Below, in pieces: positions 42,416-49,533 of a stretch of 49,533 nucleotides of DNA; positions within the stretch are counted from its first letter, which is position 1, and each line of letters begins with the position of its first letter. This DNA is from CAZMHL01 sp045605445 (GTDB lineage: Bacteria > Bacillota > Clostridia > RGIG6154), in NCBI GenBank assembly GCA_045605445.1, contig JAZUPZ010000022.1:1-49533 (forward strand), written 5' to 3'. Position numbers and translations under genes: made by a program. The notes beneath the pieces were generated by a model that saw only the letters and a program-made list of their open reading frames with translations, ran no database searches and was not told where the DNA came from.

Positions 42416-42857
42416 TCTCCTTTGTCATTAAAAGGGCATCTTCCTTGTTGTCGTAATATTTAGGACGTATTCCGTCTTCTTTAAAACCAAATTTCCTGTA
42501 AAGAGAAATAGCACTTTGGTTGCTTACTCTTACTTCGAGATGAATTGCAGTAGTGTCAGTATCAATGCAGTTTTGAATCATAGCTTCTAAAATTTTTGAA
42601 GCTATGCCTTTTCTTCTGAAATTTTCGTGAACAGCAATATTTGTTATTTCTCCTTCAAAAAACACCCACCAGTATCCGCCGTAGCCTGCAACCTTTCCGT
42701 TGCAAAGGGCAACGAAATAATTGGCGATGGGGTTTTTAAGCTCTGTCTCCAAAGACTTTAAAGACCAGGGGGTGCTGAAGCAGGTTTTGTCAATTTCATC
42801 TATTTCGCAAAGATGGCATTTTTCCATTTTTACTATTTCAATTTGTTCTGATTTCAA
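42399..42857 (-). CDS. rimI: Ribosomal-protein-alanine N-acetyltransferase RimI (GNAT)
   Basis: Acetylates the N-terminus of ribosomal protein S18 in the known RimI family. It is 152 residues with a GNAT fold; the acetyl-CoA-binding loop reads HENFRRKGIASKIL, and the conserved EVRVSNQSAISLYRKFGF follows. The frame extends to 42908, but a TTG at 42857 lies 8 nt after a ggagg ribosome-binding site, which I prefer. This start overlaps the sua5 stop by 20 bp, so translation is likely coupled. RimI is often beside TsaB/TsaD. Confidence 0.9.
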   Translation of the reverse strand: MKSEQIEIVKMEKCHLCEIDEIDKTCFSTPWSLKSLETELKNPIANYFVALCNGKVAGYGGYWWVFFEGEITNIAVHENFRRKGIASKILEAMIQNCIDTDTTAIHLEVRVSNQSAISLYRKFGFKEDGIRPKYYDNKEDALLMTKEIEKID

Positions 42858-43866
42858 TAATTTTTCCTCCGGCAGCTTTAAACATTCTGTTGTACAGCGC
42901 AAAACCAACGCCGTTCATATTTGGCATAAGGGCATAAATTTTGCAGAATTTTCTTGTGTCACATTCTCTTAAAACATCAAAAAGTTTAACGGCACATTCG
43001 TCAGGTTCATTGAATTTTCCCAGACAGTATACGTTTTTCAAATCAATGGGAAATTCGCTGAAGGTTATAACGGCGGTGCTTTCGTCGTAATGCTCAAGAA
43101 TGAAATTCATAATGCCTTTTTTGTCGCCGTCAAGAATACAAAGCTCTCCTTTAGGAGCGTAGTGCCTGTATTTCATTCCGGGACTTCTTGGGTTTGAAAC
43201 GGGAATTTTTTCGGTTAAATGTTTGTCGTATGCCGCATTACCTGCAACCTTTTTTATATCTTCAAAGGAAACCTTTCCCGGTCTTAAAATAACCGGAATA
43301 TCGTCGGTTACGTCAATAACTGTCGATTCAAGTCCTATGCTGCAGCTTCCGCCGTCTATTATCATTTCTATTTTGCCATTTAAATCTTCAAAAACGTGTT
43401 CTGCTTTTGTAGGACTTGGTCGCCCTGATGTGTTTGCAGAGGGAGCTGCAATGGGAGTTTTTGAATGAGAAATAAGAACTCTTGCGATTTTGTTTGCTGG
43501 AAGGCGTATTGCAACAGTGTCAAGCCCACCTGAAATAACATCGGGAACAATTTCGCTTTTTCTGAAAACAAGAGTCATAGGACCGGGCCAGAAATTATCC
43601 ATCAAAAGCCTGGCAGTGTCATTGATTTCCTTAACAAGGGGAATAAGCTCCGTTGTGTTGCTTATGTGAAGAATAAGCGGATTGTCTGAGGGTCTGCCTT
43701 TTGCTGCGTAAATACTTTTTACAGCTTTTGGATTAAGTCCGTCTGCACCAAGACCATAAACAGTTTCTGTGGGAAAAGCAACAAGACCGCCGGTTTTTAT
43801 TATTTCCGCGGCCTTTGTCAGAACTTTTTCTGAATTTTCATCTGTGATTTTAATCAATTCTGTCAT
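42838..43866 (-). CDS. sua5: L-threonylcarbamoyladenylate synthase (Sua5 type)
   Basis: Makes threonylcarbamoyl-AMP from threonine, bicarbonate and ATP, the first step of t6A. It is 342 residues with two domains: the YrdC/TsaC domain (GGLVAFPTETVYGLGADG, KGRPSDNPLILH, AAPSANTSGRPSPT) and a C-terminal Sua5 domain after ~residue 210. The interdomain linker motif RSPGMKYRHYAP is clear. This is the longer Sua5 form rather than TsaC. Confidence 0.96.
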   Translation of the reverse strand: MTELIKITDENSEKVLTKAAEIIKTGGLVAFPTETVYGLGADGLNPKAVKSIYAAKGRPSDNPLILHISNTTELIPLVKEINDTARLLMDNFWPGPMTLVFRKSEIVPDVISGGLDTVAIRLPANKIARVLISHSKTPIAAPSANTSGRPSPTKAEHVFEDLNGKIEMIIDGGSCSIGLESTVIDVTDDIPVILRPGKVSFEDIKKVAGNAAYDKHLTEKIPVSNPRSPGMKYRHYAPKGELCILDGDKKGIMNFILEHYDESTAVITFSEFPIDLKNVYCLGKFNEPDECAVKLFDVLRECDTRKFCKIYALMPNMNGVGFALYNRMFKAAGGKIIEIRTN

Positions 43867-43869
43867 AAA

Positions 43870-44355
43870 TCAATAATCCTCTGTAATTGAAAGAGAGTCG
43901 TCGTTTTCAATCCATTCGTTAACGTCGTATTCTCTGTAATTTTCTTTATCGTCTCTTACGAAAACCTTATTTACTCCGGAGTTTATTATCATTCTTTTGC
44001 ACATTGCACAGGGCATAGCATTTTTTACATATTCTCCCGAGTCCTTTTCTTTTCCTACAAGATAGAGACTTCCTCCAAGCATACTTCTTCTTGATGCGCT
44101 GATAATGGCATTTGCTTCGGCATGAACAGATCGGCAAAGCTCGTATCTTGTTCCTCTTTGGACATTATGCTTTTGTCTTAAGCAGGTTCCCATATCCGTA
44201 CAGTTTTGTCTTCCTCTTGGTGCACCAACATAACCTGTTGAAACGATTTCGTCATTGTTAACTATAATTGCACCGAAATTTCTTCTGAGGCAGGTTCCTC
44301 TTTCCAGAACTGTTTCTGCAATGTCAAGATAGTAGTTGGTTTTACTTGTTCTCAT
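43870..44355 (-). CDS. dCMP deaminase-like cytidine/deoxycytidylate deaminase
   Basis: Deaminates dCMP to dUMP for thymidylate supply, or is a ComEB-type deaminase. It is 161 residues. The zinc-binding motifs are CRSVHAEANAI (His plus proton-shuttling Glu) and PCAMC. A further cysteine/histidine set (NCTDMGTCLRQKHN) may form a structural zinc site, as in ComEB. The ATG at 44355 is used, since ggaggt is at the right distance; the earlier GTG lies inside that site. Placed between rpiB and sua5 in the t6A cluster. Confidence 0.9.
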   Translation of the reverse strand: MRTSKTNYYLDIAETVLERGTCLRRNFGAIIVNNDEIVSTGYVGAPRGRQNCTDMGTCLRQKHNVQRGTRYELCRSVHAEANAIISASRRSMLGGSLYLVGKEKDSGEYVKNAMPCAMCKRMIINSGVNKVFVRDDKENYREYDVNEWIENDDSLSITEDY

Positions 44356-44370
44356 AAAAAACACCTCCGA

Positions 44371-44808
44371 TTAAAGGTTTTCTATAGCGGTGATTTTGTC
44401 AACACGGTTCTGATGTCTTCCGCCTTCAAATTCTGCAGACATATATGCCTTGAGAATTGAAATTGCAAGGTCTTCTCCAATAACTCTTCCGCCCATGCAG
44501 ATAACGTTTGCATTGTTGTGCTGTCTTGTCTTTTCGGCACTGTATGTGTCAGAAAGAACGGCAGCTCTTATTCCTTTGTGCTTGTTTGCGGCAATGGAAA
44601 TGCCTATTCCTGTTCCGCATACTAAAATGCCGAATTCAGCTTCGCCCTTTTGTACGGGAACGCAAACTGCGTGGGAAATATCCGGGTAGTCAACGGAATT
44701 TGTGTCGTAGCATCCGTAGTCTTTGTATTCAATGTTTTCGCTTTCAAGATATTTGATAAGAGCGTTTTTTAAAGTAAATCCGCCGTGGTCGCATCCGATT
44801 GCTATCAT
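44371..44808 (-). CDS. rpiB: Ribose-5-phosphate isomerase B
   Basis: Interconverts ribose 5-phosphate and ribulose 5-phosphate. It is 145 residues of the RpiB/LacA fold: IAIGCDHGGFTLKNAL at the N-terminus, DYPDISHAV, and GILVCGTGIGISIAANKHKGIRAA with the catalytic Cys. The neighbouring transketolase (30.9 kb) belongs to the same pathway. The gene lies 3 bp after tsaB. Confidence 0.96.
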   Translation of the reverse strand: MIAIGCDHGGFTLKNALIKYLESENIEYKDYGCYDTNSVDYPDISHAVCVPVQKGEAEFGILVCGTGIGISIAANKHKGIRAAVLSDTYSAEKTRQHNNANVICMGGRVIGEDLAISILKAYMSAEFEGGRHQNRVDKITAIENL

Positions 44809-44811
44809 AGT

Positions 44812-45480
44812 TTAATCATCCTTTTCAACATAAGATTTTAATATGTATTCGGGAATTATTCCCGACACTTTTTCATTTAAATATTTTTCCTCTGCAAGAG
44901 AGGCAACGTTTACCGCATTGTTAAAGTGGAATATTTTGTTTGGAAATACTGCATTTTCACCGAGAATGTCAATAATTTTTTCTTTGTGTTTTTCAACGCA
45001 GTCGCCGGTGAAAACAACTTTTTTTCCGTATTCTTTAAGCTTTTCGCAAAGCTCGTCAATTTTAAGTATGTATTCTTTTTCAATTTCTTCAAGCTTGCTG
45101 TTGTATATTCCGTAGTAAACCTGGTCACGTCTTGCATCGATAACCGTACATATAAGGTTTTCCGATGTTGCGTAGGGGAGTGCCATTGCTTTTAATGTAG
45201 AAACTCCAACGCAGGGCTTGTGCGCTCCGTCTGCAAGACCTTTTATTGCAGCAATGCCAACCCTTATTCCCGTAAAGGAGCCGGGACCGTGAGAGGCGGA
45301 AAATAAATCAATGTCGGCAGGTGTAAGCTCAAGCTTGTTTAAAAGCTCTTCAATAAGAACCATAATAATCTGCGAATGTGCTCTTTTCAGGCAAACTGTT
45401 GTTGTACCAAGGAGAATTCCATCTTCTGAAATGGCAACTGTTGCCGAAGCTGTTGATGTATCTATTGCAAGAACTTTCAT
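44812..45480 (-). CDS. tsaB: tRNA threonylcarbamoyladenosine biosynthesis protein TsaB
   Basis: The non-catalytic partner of TsaD. It is a 222-residue ASKHA-fold protein: VLAIDTSTASATVAI start, HSQIIMVLIEELL, and SASHGPGSFTGIRVGIAAIKGLA in the middle. Its start overlaps the tsaE stop by 4 bp. Confidence 0.95.
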   Translation of the reverse strand: MKVLAIDTSTASATVAISEDGILLGTTTVCLKRAHSQIIMVLIEELLNKLELTPADIDLFSASHGPGSFTGIRVGIAAIKGLADGAHKPCVGVSTLKAMALPYATSENLICTVIDARRDQVYYGIYNSKLEEIEKEYILKIDELCEKLKEYGKKVVFTGDCVEKHKEKIIDILGENAVFPNKIFHFNNAVNVASLAEEKYLNEKVSGIIPEYILKSYVEKDD

Positions 45481-45890
45481 TTATTCACCTTCTTAATTTC
45501 AATTTTTCTTCCGTTATCTTCATAGCTTAAATTTACCGCATAGTATTCCTCTAAAAGTGAATAGGCAATTTCAGGCCATTCAATAACGCAGATTCCGTCT
45601 GAAAATAAATAGCTGTCAATGTCAACAGAGTATAAATCCGCTTCACTTCCAAGCCTGTAAAGGTCAAAATGATAAATGTTTATGTCGCCCGGATATTCGT
45701 TTACAATGTTAAAGGTAGGGCTTACGGGTTCAAACTGTGAGTTAAGAGCCTTTGATAAACCTTTTGTAAAGGTGGTTTTTCCGGCACCCAGATCTCCGGT
45801 AAGACAGATAATATCACCCTGCTTTAATTCCTTTGCAAAATCATATGCAATTTTAATTGTATCTTCAGCACTTTTTGAGTTGTATAACAC
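45477..45890 (-). CDS. tsaE: tRNA threonylcarbamoyladenosine biosynthesis ATPase TsaE
   Basis: The ATPase that recycles the TsaBD complex. It is 137 residues, with Walker A LTGDLGAGKTTF, SPTFNIVNEY, HFDLYRL and VIEWPE. The start is GTG at 45890, with aaggaag upstream. It heads the t6A operon behind a promoter at 45921-45949. Confidence 0.95.
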   Translation of the reverse strand: MLYNSKSAEDTIKIAYDFAKELKQGDIICLTGDLGAGKTTFTKGLSKALNSQFEPVSPTFNIVNEYPGDINIYHFDLYRLGSEADLYSVDIDSYLFSDGICVIEWPEIAYSLLEEYYAVNLSYEDNGRKIEIKKVNK

Positions 45891-45920
45891 TTAAATCTTC
45901 CTTATAATAAACTTTTAATA

Positions 45921-45949
45921 ATTATATCACAATAATTATAATCTTTCAA
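45921..45949 (-). promoter_or_regulatory. Sigma-A promoter for the tsaE-tsaB-rpiB-...-tsaD operon
   Basis: Minus strand: TTGAAA (45944-45949), a 17-nt spacer and TATAAT (45921-45926), about 30 bp before tsaE. Confidence 0.75.
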
Positions 45950-45997
45950 TGCTTTTCAAAGATAAAAAGCGTTTTTCAAGGTAAATGAATTAAGCGG

Positions 45998-46276
45998 TTA
46001 TTCATAGTAATTATATTTGCAAAACGGACATTTGGGATAATCGAATTCGTGCTTTTGTCCGCAGTTTGGACATTGTCTTGTGTTTATAGTGCTTTCCTCT
46101 GTTTGAAAGAATTCTATTTTTCCGCAATCCGGACAGGAGTATATATCAACCTCCATAGCACCGGCAAAAAGATTTGGCAAATCACCGAGAATCCACCCGG
46201 TTTCACCAAGCTGAATCTTTCTCGCACCAATATGTTTCATATCGCTCTGGCATCTTAAACATAAAATATTCTTCAA
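45998..46276 (-). CDS. Small zinc-ribbon protein with four CxxC pairs
   Basis: A 92-residue protein with CLRC (6-9), CPDC (48-51), CPNC (69-72) and CPFC (83-86), enough for two structural zinc sites. A glycine/leucine-rich segment (LGETGWILGDLPNLF) joins the first and second pairs. No catalytic domain is present; probably a nucleic-acid or protein-binding zinc ribbon of unknown role. The TTG at 46276 is the likely start, with aaggagtg upstream; longer readings lack a ribosome-binding site. Confidence 0.7.
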   Translation of the reverse strand: MKNILCLRCQSDMKHIGARKIQLGETGWILGDLPNLFAGAMEVDIYSCPDCGKIEFFQTEESTINTRQCPNCGQKHEFDYPKCPFCKYNYYE

Positions 46277-46376
46277 AAAATCACTCCTTACGAATATTTT
46301 GATTATAAACAGTATACCATACATTACAAAGAAAATAAACAGTTATAAATTTTTGTAAAAATTTTCAAAAAAACTC

Positions 46377-46405
46377 TTGACAATATCAAATTGTAATGAT
46401 ATAAT
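46377..46405 (+). promoter_or_regulatory. Consensus sigma-A promoter for the tRNA pair
   Basis: Perfect TTGACA (46377-46382), 17 nt and perfect TATAAT (46400-46405), about 40 bp before tRNA-Gln. Confidence 0.88.
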
Positions 46406-46446
46406 AAACAAGCTGTCAATTGAGAGCAGCGCAGTATTTAAGATAT

Positions 46447-46522
46447 TGGGCTGTAGCCAAGTGGTAAGGCATCAGACTTTGACTCTGACATTTCGTGGGT
46501 TCGAGTCCCGCCAGCCCAGCCA
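46447..46522 (+). tRNA. tRNA-Gln (anticodon UUG)
   Basis: Acceptor TGGGCTG pairs with CAGCCCA (46512-46518). The anticodon stem tcaga/tctga holds loop ctttgac with anticodon TTG. The T-arm has gttcgag. CCA is encoded (46520-46522). Confidence 0.97.
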
Positions 46523-46538
46523 ATTGACTTTAATATGT

Positions 46539-46614
46539 GGGCCATTAGCTCAGATGGCAGAGCACGTGACTTTTAATCACGGTGTCCGGAGTTCGACTCT
46601 CCGATGGCTCACCA
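46539..46614 (+). tRNA. tRNA-Lys (anticodon UUU)
   Basis: Acceptor GGGCCAT pairs with ATGGCTC with one G-U. The anticodon stem cgtga/tcacg holds loop cttttaa with anticodon TTT. The T-arm has gttcgac. CCA is encoded. Confidence 0.97.
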
Positions 46615-46617
46615 ACA

Positions 46618-46647
46618 AAAAGAGACACCATCAGGTGTCTTTTTTTG
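46618..46647 (+). terminator. Rho-independent terminator after the tRNA pair
   Basis: agacacc (46623-46629) pairs with ggtgtct (46634-46640) across atca, followed by seven T. Confidence 0.9.
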
Positions 46648-46699
46648 TTCCCTTTTTAAACAAGGAAAGTCGAGCTCTGAGAGGCTTTGCCGGACAGTA

Positions 46700-46728
46700 T
46701 TGTTTTTTAAGAAAAACTATGGTATAAT
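46700..46728 (+). promoter_or_regulatory. Sigma-A promoter for the MgtC/SapB-family gene
   Basis: TTGTTT (46700-46705), a 17-nt spacer and perfect TATAAT (46723-46728). The leader is ~70 nt and contains a strong hairpin. Confidence 0.65.
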
Positions 46729-46763
46729 GACACGGATTTATTTAATAAGTTATCAGTCATAAG

Positions 46764-46794
46764 CCCGTTAAAATACGGAATATATTTTAACGGG
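46764..46794 (+). promoter_or_regulatory. Leader hairpin abutting the mgtC-like ribosome-binding site
   Basis: A perfect 12-bp stem, cccgttaaaata (46764-46775) with tattttaacggg (46783-46794), 7-nt loop. The last three G of the stem are part of the gggaggg Shine-Dalgarno (46792-46798). There is no T-run, so it is not a terminator. Confidence 0.7.
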
Positions 46795-46804
46795 AGGGAT
46801 AAGT

Positions 46805-47494
46805 ATGTTTACATCGTCTTATTGGCTTGTTCAGCTTGAATTTATGCTGAGACTTATGATAGCCGGAGTTTGCGGCGGTTTTATTGGCTACGAAAGAAAA
46901 AGCAGGGGTAAGGAAGCAGGACTTCGTACGCATATTATCGTTGCCGTTGCGGCGGCGCTTATGATGATAATTTCAAAATATGGATTTTCTGATCTTGACT
47001 CGGGAATAAACGGGATGAAGGGTGCTGACGGCTCAAGAATTGCATCTCAGATAGTTACGGGCGTTGGATTTCTCGGTGCCGGAATGATTTTCGTTCATAA
47101 AAATACAATTAAAGGGCTTACAACTGCGGCGGGTATCTGGGCAACCAGCGGAATAGGTATGGCAGTTGGTGCCGGAATGTATGTTATAGGAATTATTTCA
47201 ACGGCAATTATTGTGTTTTTTCAGATTGTGCTTCATAAAGATTTTAAGTTTCTCAAAAGTAGCTTTGAGCAAAATATAGCATTGGTTATGAACAAAAATT
47301 TTGATACGCTTCGTGAAATTACAGAGTTCTTCGGCAGGGATAATATTCATATTGAAAATATGTCTGTGAAAGAGGCGGGTGAGAAGCTTAAAGTAAAGTT
47401 TGAAATTAACACAGACAAAGAAATTTTTGCTTCTGATATTATAAAAGAAATAAGCAGACCTGAGGATTTAAAGGTAATAAACTGCAGTAAATAA
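46805..47494 (+). CDS. MgtC/SapB-family membrane protein
   Basis: A 229-residue protein with four to five N-terminal membrane helices. The family signature IGYERKSRGKEAGLRTHIIVAVAAALM at ~28-54 (its first part IGYERKSRGKEAGLRTH) is followed by ASQIVTGVGFLGAGMIF and GLTTAAGIWATSGIGMAVG. A cytoplasmic C-terminal part (~150-229) has an ACT-like pattern. Family members modulate ATP synthase or support growth at low magnesium, but many Gram-positive ones are not characterised. ATG 46805 follows gggaggg. The MATE gene starts 10 bp after its stop. Confidence 0.92.
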   Translation: MFTSSYWLVQLEFMLRLMIAGVCGGFIGYERKSRGKEAGLRTHIIVAVAAALMMIISKYGFSDLDSGINGMKGADGSRIASQIVTGVGFLGAGMIFVHKNTIKGLTTAAGIWATSGIGMAVGAGMYVIGIISTAIIVFFQIVLHKDFKFLKSSFEQNIALVMNKNFDTLREITEFFGRDNIHIENMSVKEAGEKLKVKFEINTDKEIFASDIIKEISRPEDLKVINCSK

Positions 47495-47504
47495 GAGGTT
47501 ACAT

Positions 47505-48890
47505 ATGATAAAAAAACTGATAGGGGATAAAAAATTCTATAAAATGCTTCTTGCTATTGTTATTCCTATAATGGCACAGAATTTTATAACTAATTTTGTA
47601 AATTTTCTTGATAATCTTATGGTTGGTGCCGTAGGGGAAGAGCAAATGTCAGGCGTTTCCATTGTAAACCAACTTGTGTTTGTTTTTAATCTTACTATCT
47701 TCGGTGCTGTCAGCGGAGCAGGAATTTTTACTTCTCAGTTTTTCGGTAAAAGCGATAATAAGGGTATTGGATATACAATAAGATACAAGCTTATAATATT
47801 GTCGGTAATAACAGTTCTTTCGGTTATAATTTTTCTTGTTTTTGGCGAAAAACTTGTAGGTATGTATCTCCACGACAGCGGCGCAGAAGGAAACCCGAAG
47901 CTTACTTTTAAATTTGCAATGGATTACCTTAAAATATGTGTAATAGGGTTTATACCCTATGCGTTGTCTCAGCTTTATGCAAGTACCCTTAAGGAAACAG
48001 GAGAAACCTTTATGCCTATGGTAATAGGCTTTGTGGCGGTTGTGGTTAACTGTGTTTTTAACTATTTGCTTATTTTCGGGAAATTCGGATTTCCTCAGCT
48101 TGGCGTAGAAGGCGCGGCAATTGCAACTGTTCTGGCAAGATTTGTCGAATGCGCGGTTATTATGATTTATTGCTATGCAAAAACGGCGAAATACCCATTT
48201 TTCAGAGGAGCTCTTAAAAGCCTTTATATCCCGGGAAAACTTTCACTTGATATTTCTTTAAAGGGACTTCCCATTTTGTTTAATGAATGCTTCTGGTCTC
48301 TCGGAATTTCTCTTCTTGGCGTGAGCTACAGCCTTCACGGGTTGGATGTTGTTGCAGGATACAGCATAAGCTCAACTGTTGTTAATCTTATGAATATTGC
48401 ATCAACCTCAATGGGCGTGGGAATAGGAATCGTAATAGGCAGATTGCTTGGTGCGGGAGCCTTTGATGAAGCTGTGGATGCAAACAGAAAAATGCTTTTA
48501 TTTACCTTTGTGCTTAGTCTTACGGTAGGAGCCTGTTCGTTTTTGCTTGGTGAATGGCTGCCTGATTTTTACAATGTTTCCGAAACTGCAAAGAATCTTG
48601 CAAAATTCTTTATTATTGTATCGGGAGTGGTTCTGCCGATTGATGCTCTTAACTGCGGAATGTACTTTACAATAAGAAGCGGAGGAAAAACCTATATAAC
48701 CTTTTTGTTTGACAGTGTGTATATGTGCTGTATTCAGGTTCCATTTGCAATGCTTTTAAGTCTTTATACCGATTTGAGTATATATACAATCTACCCTTTG
48801 GTTTTTACCACAAACATAATAAAAACCTTCATAGGATTTAAACTTATAAAAAATAAATCATGGGTTAATAACATTGTAGAAGGTAATTAA
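47505..48890 (+). CDS. MATE-family multidrug/metabolite efflux transporter
   Basis: A 461-residue carrier with about 12 hydrophobic helices in two bundles. The N-terminal half has IVIPIMAQNFITNFVNFLDNLMVG and FGAVSGAGIFTSQFFGK, and the second half repeats the pattern (SISSTVVNLMNIASTSMGVGIGIVIG). It is a DinF/NorM-like Na+ or H+ antiporter. Substrate unknown. It is likely co-transcribed with the mgtC-like gene. Confidence 0.94.
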   Translation: MIKKLIGDKKFYKMLLAIVIPIMAQNFITNFVNFLDNLMVGAVGEEQMSGVSIVNQLVFVFNLTIFGAVSGAGIFTSQFFGKSDNKGIGYTIRYKLIILSVITVLSVIIFLVFGEKLVGMYLHDSGAEGNPKLTFKFAMDYLKICVIGFIPYALSQLYASTLKETGETFMPMVIGFVAVVVNCVFNYLLIFGKFGFPQLGVEGAAIATVLARFVECAVIMIYCYAKTAKYPFFRGALKSLYIPGKLSLDISLKGLPILFNECFWSLGISLLGVSYSLHGLDVVAGYSISSTVVNLMNIASTSMGVGIGIVIGRLLGAGAFDEAVDANRKMLLFTFVLSLTVGACSFLLGEWLPDFYNVSETAKNLAKFFIIVSGVVLPIDALNCGMYFTIRSGGKTYITFLFDSVYMCCIQVPFAMLLSLYTDLSIYTIYPLVFTTNIIKTFIGFKLIKNKSWVNNIVEGN

Positions 48891-48899
48891 ACAAAATAC

Positions 48900-48928
48900 T
48901 TGAAAATATTGTAATATTGTGATATACT
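48900..48928 (+). promoter_or_regulatory. Sigma-A promoter for glnN
   Basis: TTGAAA (48900-48905), a 17-nt spacer and TATACT (48923-48928). The predicted start (~48935) falls at the foot of the leader hairpin. Confidence 0.7.
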
Positions 48929-48933
48929 TACGG

Positions 48934-48962
48934 AAGGCAGGATAGTTTAAAAATCTTGCCTT
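48934..48962 (+). promoter_or_regulatory. Hairpin at the extreme 5' end of the glnN transcript
   Basis: 48934-48943 pairs with 48953-48962 (10 bp, one G-U), 9-nt loop, followed by a tcttg that is only weakly T-rich. It could be a 5' stabilising hairpin or a weak attenuator. Confidence 0.5.
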
Positions 48963-48985
48963 TCTTGAATTTGGAGGTAATTACG

Positions 48986-49533
48986 ATGAATAATGTGTCT
49001 GCAATGTTTGCAAGCAAGGTTTTTAACAGTAAGGTAATGAAAGAAAGATTACCAAAAGAAACTTATAAAGCCCTTCAGCGAACAATACAAGACGGAAAAC
49101 ATCTTGATATCAATATAGCGAATGTTGTGGCAAACTCAATGAAAGACTGGGCTATAGAAAATGGCGCAACTCATTACACTCATTGGTTCCAGCCTATGAC
49201 CGAGATTACTGCGGAAAAACATGACAGCTTTATTTCTCCAACCGATGACGGACATATTATAATGGAGTTTTCCGGTAAAGAGCTTGTTCAGGGTGAGCCT
49301 GATGCATCATCTTTCCCATCAGGCGGTCTGCGTGCAACCTTTGAAGCAAGAGGATACACCGCTTGGGACCCCACTTCATATGCATTCATAAAAGAAGGAG
49401 TATTGTTCATTCCCACCGCTTTCTGTTCTTACGGCGGCGAGGCACTCGACAAAAAAACACCGCTTCTGCGTTCAATGGAAGCAATCAGCAGACAGACTGT
49501 CAGAATACTCAAGCTTTTCGGACAGGAAGTAAC
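48986..49533 (+). CDS. glnN: Glutamine synthetase type III, N-terminal part (cut by window end)
   Basis: Makes glutamine from glutamate and ammonia. The visible 182 codons have the GSIII N-terminus: VFNSKVMKERLPKETYKAL, ANVVANSMKDWAIENGATHYTHWFQPMTEITAEKHDSF, then SGKELVQGEPDASSFPSGGLRATFEARGYTAWDPTSYAF and the FIPTAFCSYGGEALDKKTPLLRS block (given here as landmarks). This is the ~700-residue GlnN form common in Bacteroides and Clostridia. The ATG at 48986 follows ggaggt. The rest of the gene lies beyond the window. Confidence 0.96.
   Translation, partial: MNNVSAMFASKVFNSKVMKERLPKETYKALQRTIQDGKHLDINIANVVANSMKDWAIENGATHYTHWFQPMTEITAEKHDSFISPTDDGHIIMEFSGKELVQGEPDASSFPSGGLRATFEARGYTAWDPTSYAFIKEGVLFIPTAFCSYGGEALDKKTPLLRSMEAISRQTVRILKLFGQEV

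Noticed and set aside
46447..46614. tRNA genes as possible integration sites of a mobile element
   Set aside because: No integrase and no duplicated tRNA 3' end is visible on either side.
46377..46727. A 116-codon plus-strand frame starting at the tRNA promoter
   Set aside because: It translates through both tRNAs and their terminator.

Overview
The window looks like an AT-rich chromosomal segment of a Gram-positive member of the Clostridia, probably a gut or anaerobic species. Pointers are SepF/YggT/DivIVA cell-division genes, a Bacillus-type LexA box, a split transketolase, archaeal-type ProS, Mini-RNase III, type III glutamine synthetase, a BspA-type leucine-rich-repeat surface protein with cell-wall-binding repeats, and an exported glycosidase with a copper-amine-oxidase-like module. 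This assignment is inference; no rRNA is present. I see no prophage, insertion sequence, integron or CRISPR array.

Layout. 1-7.2 kb: the 3' end of an Fe-S L-serine dehydratase, an SGNH esterase, a PfkB-family sugar kinase, a single-aptamer glycine riboswitch in front of a sodium:alanine/glycine symporter, and a two-gene unit (metallophosphoesterase plus parallel beta-helix protein). 7.2-11.2 kb: a DtxR-family regulator, a small alarmone synthetase read the other way, and argG-argH behind a near-perfect sigma-A promoter. 11.2-11.5 kb: a hairpin-rich convergent gap holding a compact three-way-junction element that I cannot name. 11.5-14.8 kb (minus strand): proS, ispF, ispD and a BofC-like membrane-anchored protein. 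14.9-24.2 kb: a long co-directional run mutS-mutL-miaA-(HlyD-like)-sepF-yggT-divIVA-lspA-rluD-like, combining mismatch repair, tRNA modification, division and lipoprotein processing.

24.2-37.8 kb: an exported GH26-like glycosidase, dinB with a LexA box inside its promoter, cysS-mrnC, a YitT-family protein, a two-subunit transketolase, and a 1653-residue LRR surface protein. 37.9-41.4 kb: a cysteine-containing conserved protein, radA, a processive-type glycosyltransferase and a DUF1292 protein. 41.4-45.9 kb (minus strand): a compact t6A cluster tsaE-tsaB-rpiB-dCMP deaminase-sua5-rimI-tsaD that brings together every protein class needed for bacterial t6A37 synthesis. 46.0-49.5 kb: a zinc-ribbon protein, tRNA-Gln and tRNA-Lys, an MgtC/SapB-family protein behind a strong leader hairpin, a MATE transporter and the 5' part of glnN.

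Most of the window is ordinary housekeeping sequence. The parts most worth a second look are the structured element at 11341-11416, the glycine-riboswitch expression platform, the mgtC leader hairpin, the WSxW-rich tail of the glycosidase, the phosphoesterase/beta-helix pair, and a compensated frameshift scar in the LRR protein. Promoters, terminators and RNA structures were identified by eye; no folding energies, alignments or database searches were run.
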